Part shown: piece by piece, positions 5,859-8,879 of the stretch
Layout of the letters: every line of letters starts with the position of its first letter
Position numbering within the stretch: position 1 is the stretch's first letter
Assembly: GCA_948482415.1 (NCBI GenBank)
Contig: CAOMFZ010000090.1
Location: 1-8,879, forward strand
Direction: 5' to 3'
Length of the DNA stretch: 8,879 nucleotides
From: an uncultured Mailhella sp.
GTDB lineage: Bacteria; Desulfobacterota; Desulfovibrionia; Desulfovibrionales; Desulfovibrionaceae
Program-made: the position numbers and the translations under genes
Notes under the pieces: model-generated
Told to the model about the DNA's origin: nothing
Database searches by the model: none
Seen by the model: the letters and a program-made list of their open reading frames with translations, nothing else

Positions 5859-6899
5859 CTAGTCTATGCAAACTTCGTGGAGTAAATCTAAATTATCAAG
5901 GGCAATGCCTGTTCCCATTACCACAGCGGACAGGGGATCATCAACAATAAAGATAGGCAAATTGGTTTCCTGACGCAAACGTTCATCAAGTCCCCGGAGC
6001 AATGCACCGCCGCCGGTAAGCGCAATACCTCTGTCAACGATATCAGCCGCAAGTTCTGCCGGCGTTTGTTCCAGAGCGACACGCACAGCCTGCACAATAG
6101 CTTCCACCTGTTCAGAAATAGCGACTCTGATTTCTTCACTGGTAATCACAATAGTATGAGGAATACCGGTTACAAAGTCACGTCCTTTTACTTCAAGCTG
6201 CTGTTCCGGTTCCATAGGAAATGCAGAACCTATTTTCATTTTAATTTGCTCTGCGGAAATTTCCCCAATAAGCATATTGTATTTACGGCGAATATAGGCA
6301 GCAATAGCTTCATCCATTTTATCCCCGCCGACACGAATGGAACGGGCATAGACAATACCTGAAAGCGCAATAACAGCAACTTCTGTCGTACCGCCGCCGA
6401 TATCAACGACCATATTGGAAGTTGGTTCCTGAATGGGGAGTTTTGCCCCGATACTTGCTGCCATGGGTTCTTCAATAAGATACACTTCTCTTGCACCCGC
6501 GCTCAAGGCTGATTCTTTTACAGCTCTTTTTTCCACCTGCGTAATACCCGTGGGCACACAAATCATAATACGGGGACGCACTAAACGTCTTTGATTATGC
6601 ACTTTTGAAATAAAATGACGAAGCATGGCTTCAGTTACTTCAAAATCAGCAATAACACCGTCTTTCATAGGACGGATGGGCTCAATATTTTTAGGAGCTT
6701 TACCAAGCATGCTTTTGGCGTCAGAACCAACAGCAATAACCTGACTGCTTCCTTTTCTATCTCGTTTCACTGCAACAACAGAAGGCTCACTCAAAACAAT
6801 ACCGTGTCCTTTTACATAAACACAGGTATTTGCAGTTCCAAGGTCGATCGCTAAATCATTAGAAAAACAACCCAATAACATATCAAAAATTTTTGCCAT
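5859..6899 (-). CDS. mreB: rod shape-determining protein MreB (actin homologue)
   Basis: Encodes a 346-residue MreB, full length for the family. MreB binds ATP and forms antiparallel filaments under the inner membrane that direct the elongasome. The actin-fold nucleotide motifs are present: phosphate-1 Asp-Leu-Gly-Thr-Ala-Asn-Thr (19-25), the Glu-Glu-Pro-Met-Ala-Ala segment (143-148), phosphate-2 Asp-Ile-Gly-Gly-Gly-Thr-Thr (166-172) and the adenosine motif Leu-Thr-Gly-Gly-Gly-Ala (294-299). The N-terminal Met-Leu-Leu-Gly-Cys-Phe region is a plausible membrane-binding segment. The ATG at 6899 has AGGA six bases upstream, and a predicted promoter lies about 35 bases before the start. The gene is followed by a strong terminator, so it may be produced in excess of the downstream mreCD-mrdA-rodA genes. 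Confidence 0.98.
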   Translation of the reverse strand: MAKIFDMLLGCFSNDLAIDLGTANTCVYVKGHGIVLSEPSVVAVKRDRKGSSQVIAVGSDAKSMLGKAPKNIEPIRPMKDGVIADFEVTEAMLRHFISKVHNQRRLVRPRIMICVPTGITQVEKRAVKESALSAGAREVYLIEEPMAASIGAKLPIQEPTSNMVVDIGGGTTEVAVIALSGIVYARSIRVGGDKMDEAIAAYIRRKYNMLIGEISAEQIKMKIGSAFPMEPEQQLEVKGRDFVTGIPHTIVITSEEIRVAISEQVEAIVQAVRVALEQTPAELAADIVDRGIALTGGGALLRGLDERLRQETNLPIFIVDDPLSAVVMGTGIALDNLDLLHEVCID

Positions 6900-6934
6900 A
6901 AGAATTCCTGTTTAATTATTTAATCCAAAAAATA

Positions 6935-6961
6935 ACTATACGCATATTTTTCACTTGTCAA
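6935..6961 (-). promoter_or_regulatory. predicted sigma70-type promoter of mreB
   Basis: A perfect -35 TTGACA (6961-6956) and a -10 TATAGT (6940-6935) are separated by 15 bases; the 17-base alternative is TAGTTA (6938-6933). The element starts eight bases after the metG stop and lies about 35 bases before the mreB ATG. No terminator was found between metG and mreB, so some read-through from metG is possible. Confidence 0.65.
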
Positions 6962-6969
6962 TAAAATCA

Positions 6970-8879
6970 TTAGGAAATTTTTGCGCCGTTAGGAGCAGAG
7001 GAAGTTAATAAACTCAAGTGTTCTCCTTTTTCTGCTGTCAAAATCATTCCATGAGAAACCAGTCCGCGAAGTTTGCGGGGAGGCAAATTTGCCACCACAA
7101 CCACTTTATGCCCGACTAAATCAGCAGGTTTATAAAATTCTGCAATTCCGGAAATAATTTGACGGGGTTTTTCTTCTCCTAAATCCACTTCAAAGCGAAG
7201 CAGTTTATCAGCATCAGGATGCTGTTCAGCCACTAAAATTGTGCCCACCCGCAAATCCAGTTTCTGAAAATCTGCAAATTCAATAAAAGCTGTATCCGTA
7301 TTTTCTTCTTTTGTTTTAACATCTTTTTGCTTTGAATTTTTATTGCTGTTTTGTTTCTTTTCATTTTGTTCTGCCGGTTTTTCAGCTGATTTCTCAAGGC
7401 GCGGGAAAAGATTGGAAGCTTCTGCTATGCTTACGCCCGTACGCAAATGCACTTTGCAGGAAAGCAAATCATCAATAAGCCCGGCATGCAAAGAAAATTC
7501 CTTGCCAAGCTGTGCCTGCATTTTTTGACTGCTTTCAGGCATAACAGGATACAAAAGCACGGCAATTTTATACATATTTTCCAAAAGCACCCGAATAACC
7601 GCTGCCAAACGCTCTGTCTTTCCTTCTTTATACAAAGTCCAGGGAGCTTGACTGTCCACATATTTATTCATAAGGCGAATGGGTTCCCACAAGCCCTCAA
7701 GTGCCTGAGAAAAACGAACTTCCTTGAAAAGCTGAATATAATTTTGTGCGGCATTATCAACACTGGCAAAAATTTGTTCATCTTCTTCCGTCAGCTCACC
7801 TAATGCAGGAATTTCTTTTGAAAAATATTTTGCATTCATGGAAAGCACACGACTGAACAAGTTACCTAAATCATTGGCCAAATCAGAATTAATCCGAGAA
7901 ATGAGCGCTTCTTCCGAATAGGAAGCATCAGAACCAAAATGCATGTCACGAAGCAGGAAATACCGGAATGCGTCCAAGCCAAAATGTTCGGAAGCAAAAC
8001 GGGGATCAACCACGTTTCCGAGAGATTTTGACATTTTCGTATCTTTGACAAGCCAGTAACCATGGACATTTAAATGCTTATAAACAGGTAAATCAGCAGC
8101 TTTCAGCATGGTTGGCCAGAAAATGCCGTGCGGTTTCAGAATATCCTTTGCCACCAGATGTTCCGCCGGCCAATAGGTATTGAATTTTGACAAATCGTCA
8201 CTATTGCCCCAGCCCAAGGCAGAAATATAGTTTGCAAGGGCATCAAACCACACATAACAAACATAATCCTTGTCAAAGGGCAGCTCAATACCCCATTCAA
8301 GACGTGATTTCGGACGGGAAATACAAAGATCTTCCAGCACATTGCCTTCGAGCATGGCAAGCACTTCATTTCTGTAGCGTTCCGGACGGATAAAATCTGG
8401 ATTATCGAGGATATATTGCTTTAACCATTCCTGATATTTGGACATTTTAAAGAAATAGTTTTTTTCGCTGATATATTCGGGTTTTGTTTTATGCTGAGGG
8501 CAAAGACCGTCCTCCAATTCTTTTTCAGTGTAAAAACGTTCACAGCCAAAGCAATAATGCCCGCCGTATTCTCCATAATAAATATCGCCCTTGTCATAAA
8601 TTTTCTGCAAAAGAGCCTGTACGGATTTTTTATGCTCCGGATCCGTTGTTCTGATAAATTGGTCGTAATCAATTTTCAAATCTTTCCAAAGAGTTGAAAA
8701 TTCATGAGAAATACTGTCTGTAAATTCTTTGGGACTTTTATTTTCTTTTGCTGCGGCTTTGACAATTTTATCGCCGTGCTCATCAGTGCCTGTGAGCATA
8801 CGCGCATCCATTCCAAGAAGAGCATAAAAGCGTTTCAATGTATCAGCAATAATTGTTGTATAGGCATGCCCTAAGTGAG
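6970..8879 (-). CDS. metG: methionyl-tRNA synthetase, 5' end missing
   Basis: Charges tRNA-Met with methionine, for both initiation and elongation, in the cytoplasm. About 635 residues are visible; the frame stays open to the right edge, so the N-terminus (probably only 10-20 residues) lies outside. The visible sequence begins with the class I signature His-Leu-Gly-His (8877-8866). Further along, counting from that His, are Thr-Gly-Thr-Asp-Glu-His-Gly (29-35), one zinc knuckle (Cys109, Cys112, Cys126, His129), the KMSKS loop (281-285), a Lys/Asn/Glu-rich linker (about 496-531) and a C-terminal tRNA-binding OB-fold domain of the Trbp111 type (about 532-635). The single CxxC-CxxH knuckle and the fused C-terminal domain fit the longer bacterial form. 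The ORF-like TTG at 8838 is internal and not a start. No sign of damage was seen. Confidence 0.97.
   Translation of the reverse strand, partial: HLGHAYTTIIADTLKRFYALLGMDARMLTGTDEHGDKIVKAAAKENKSPKEFTDSISHEFSTLWKDLKIDYDQFIRTTDPEHKKSVQALLQKIYDKGDIYYGEYGGHYCFGCERFYTEKELEDGLCPQHKTKPEYISEKNYFFKMSKYQEWLKQYILDNPDFIRPERYRNEVLAMLEGNVLEDLCISRPKSRLEWGIELPFDKDYVCYVWFDALANYISALGWGNSDDLSKFNTYWPAEHLVAKDILKPHGIFWPTMLKAADLPVYKHLNVHGYWLVKDTKMSKSLGNVVDPRFASEHFGLDAFRYFLLRDMHFGSDASYSEEALISRINSDLANDLGNLFSRVLSMNAKYFSKEIPALGELTEEDEQIFASVDNAAQNYIQLFKEVRFSQALEGLWEPIRLMNKYVDSQAPWTLYKEGKTERLAAVIRVLLENMYKIAVLLYPVMPESSQKMQAQLGKEFSLHAGLIDDLLSCKVHLRTGVSIAEASNLFPRLEKSAEKPAEQNEKKQNSNKNSKQKDVKTKEENTDTAFIEFADFQKLDLRVGTILVAEQHPDADKLLRFEVDLGEEKPRQIISGIAEFYKPADLVGHKVVVVANLPPRKLRGLVSHGMILTAEKGEHLSLLTSSAPNGAKIS

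Noticed and set aside
7447..7803. A 118-codon open frame on the plus strand inside metG
   Set aside because: It is antisense to a strongly conserved part of metG, its product resembles no family I know, and the frame is explained by the codon use of the gene opposite.
8436..8450. Lys-Met-Ser-Lys in MetG, resembling the catalytic KMSKS loop
   Set aside because: It lies shortly after the zinc knuckle and continues with Tyr. The true KMSKS, followed by Leu-Gly-Asn-Val, lies about 137 residues later.
8836..8838. TTG as a possible metG start
   Set aside because: The frame continues upstream to the window edge and encodes the essential His-Leu-Gly-His motif, so the TTG is an internal Leu codon.
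1..8879. A novel defence, mobile or secretion system hidden in the window
   Set aside because: Every frame of size on the minus strand belongs to a recognised housekeeping family, the gaps are 100 bases or less, and no repeats, integrase, transposase or attachment-like sequences were seen.

Overview
The window looks like an ordinary chromosomal segment of a Gram-negative bacterium. The gene order (metG, mreB, mreC, mreD, PBP2, rodA, a bactofilin, then two ATP synthase b-type subunits and the start of atpH) and the b/b' pair suggest a Desulfovibrionales-type lineage (Desulfobacterota). This assignment rests on remembered synteny and protein style, not on a search. Base composition is AT-rich, around 40% GC by eye, so a low-GC member or relative of that group fits better than a high-GC Desulfovibrio.

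Every supported gene reads on the minus strand, so transcription runs from high to low coordinates. At the right edge is a 5'-truncated methionyl-tRNA synthetase gene (8879 to 6970). After a 70-base gap holding a sigma70-like promoter comes mreB (6899-5859). A strong intrinsic terminator or attenuator separates mreB from a tightly packed block: mreC (5792-4833), mreD (4830-4363), mrdA/PBP2 (4379-2589), rodA (2589-1468) and a bactofilin (1452-1105). A 100-base gap with a second sigma70-like promoter precedes atpF' (1004-585), atpF (564-7) and the first codons of atpH (from base 10).

Functionally there are three blocks. MetG charges tRNA-Met. MreB, MreC, MreD, PBP2 and RodA form the elongasome that builds the lateral cell wall; RodA is the glycosyltransferase, PBP2 the transpeptidase, MreB the cytoskeletal filament, and MreC/MreD the membrane link. 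The bactofilin is a second cytoskeletal polymer in the same transcription direction. The ATP synthase genes encode the heteromeric peripheral stalk of F1Fo.

I saw no mobile element, CRISPR array, tRNA, rRNA or defence system, and nothing that amounts to a new biological system. There is no gene-free stretch longer than 100 bases. The points most worth a second look are the terminator wedged between mreB and the mreC ribosome binding site, a possible Cys-Cys-His-Cys metal site in PBP2, and two promoters with the same unusual 15-base spacer.
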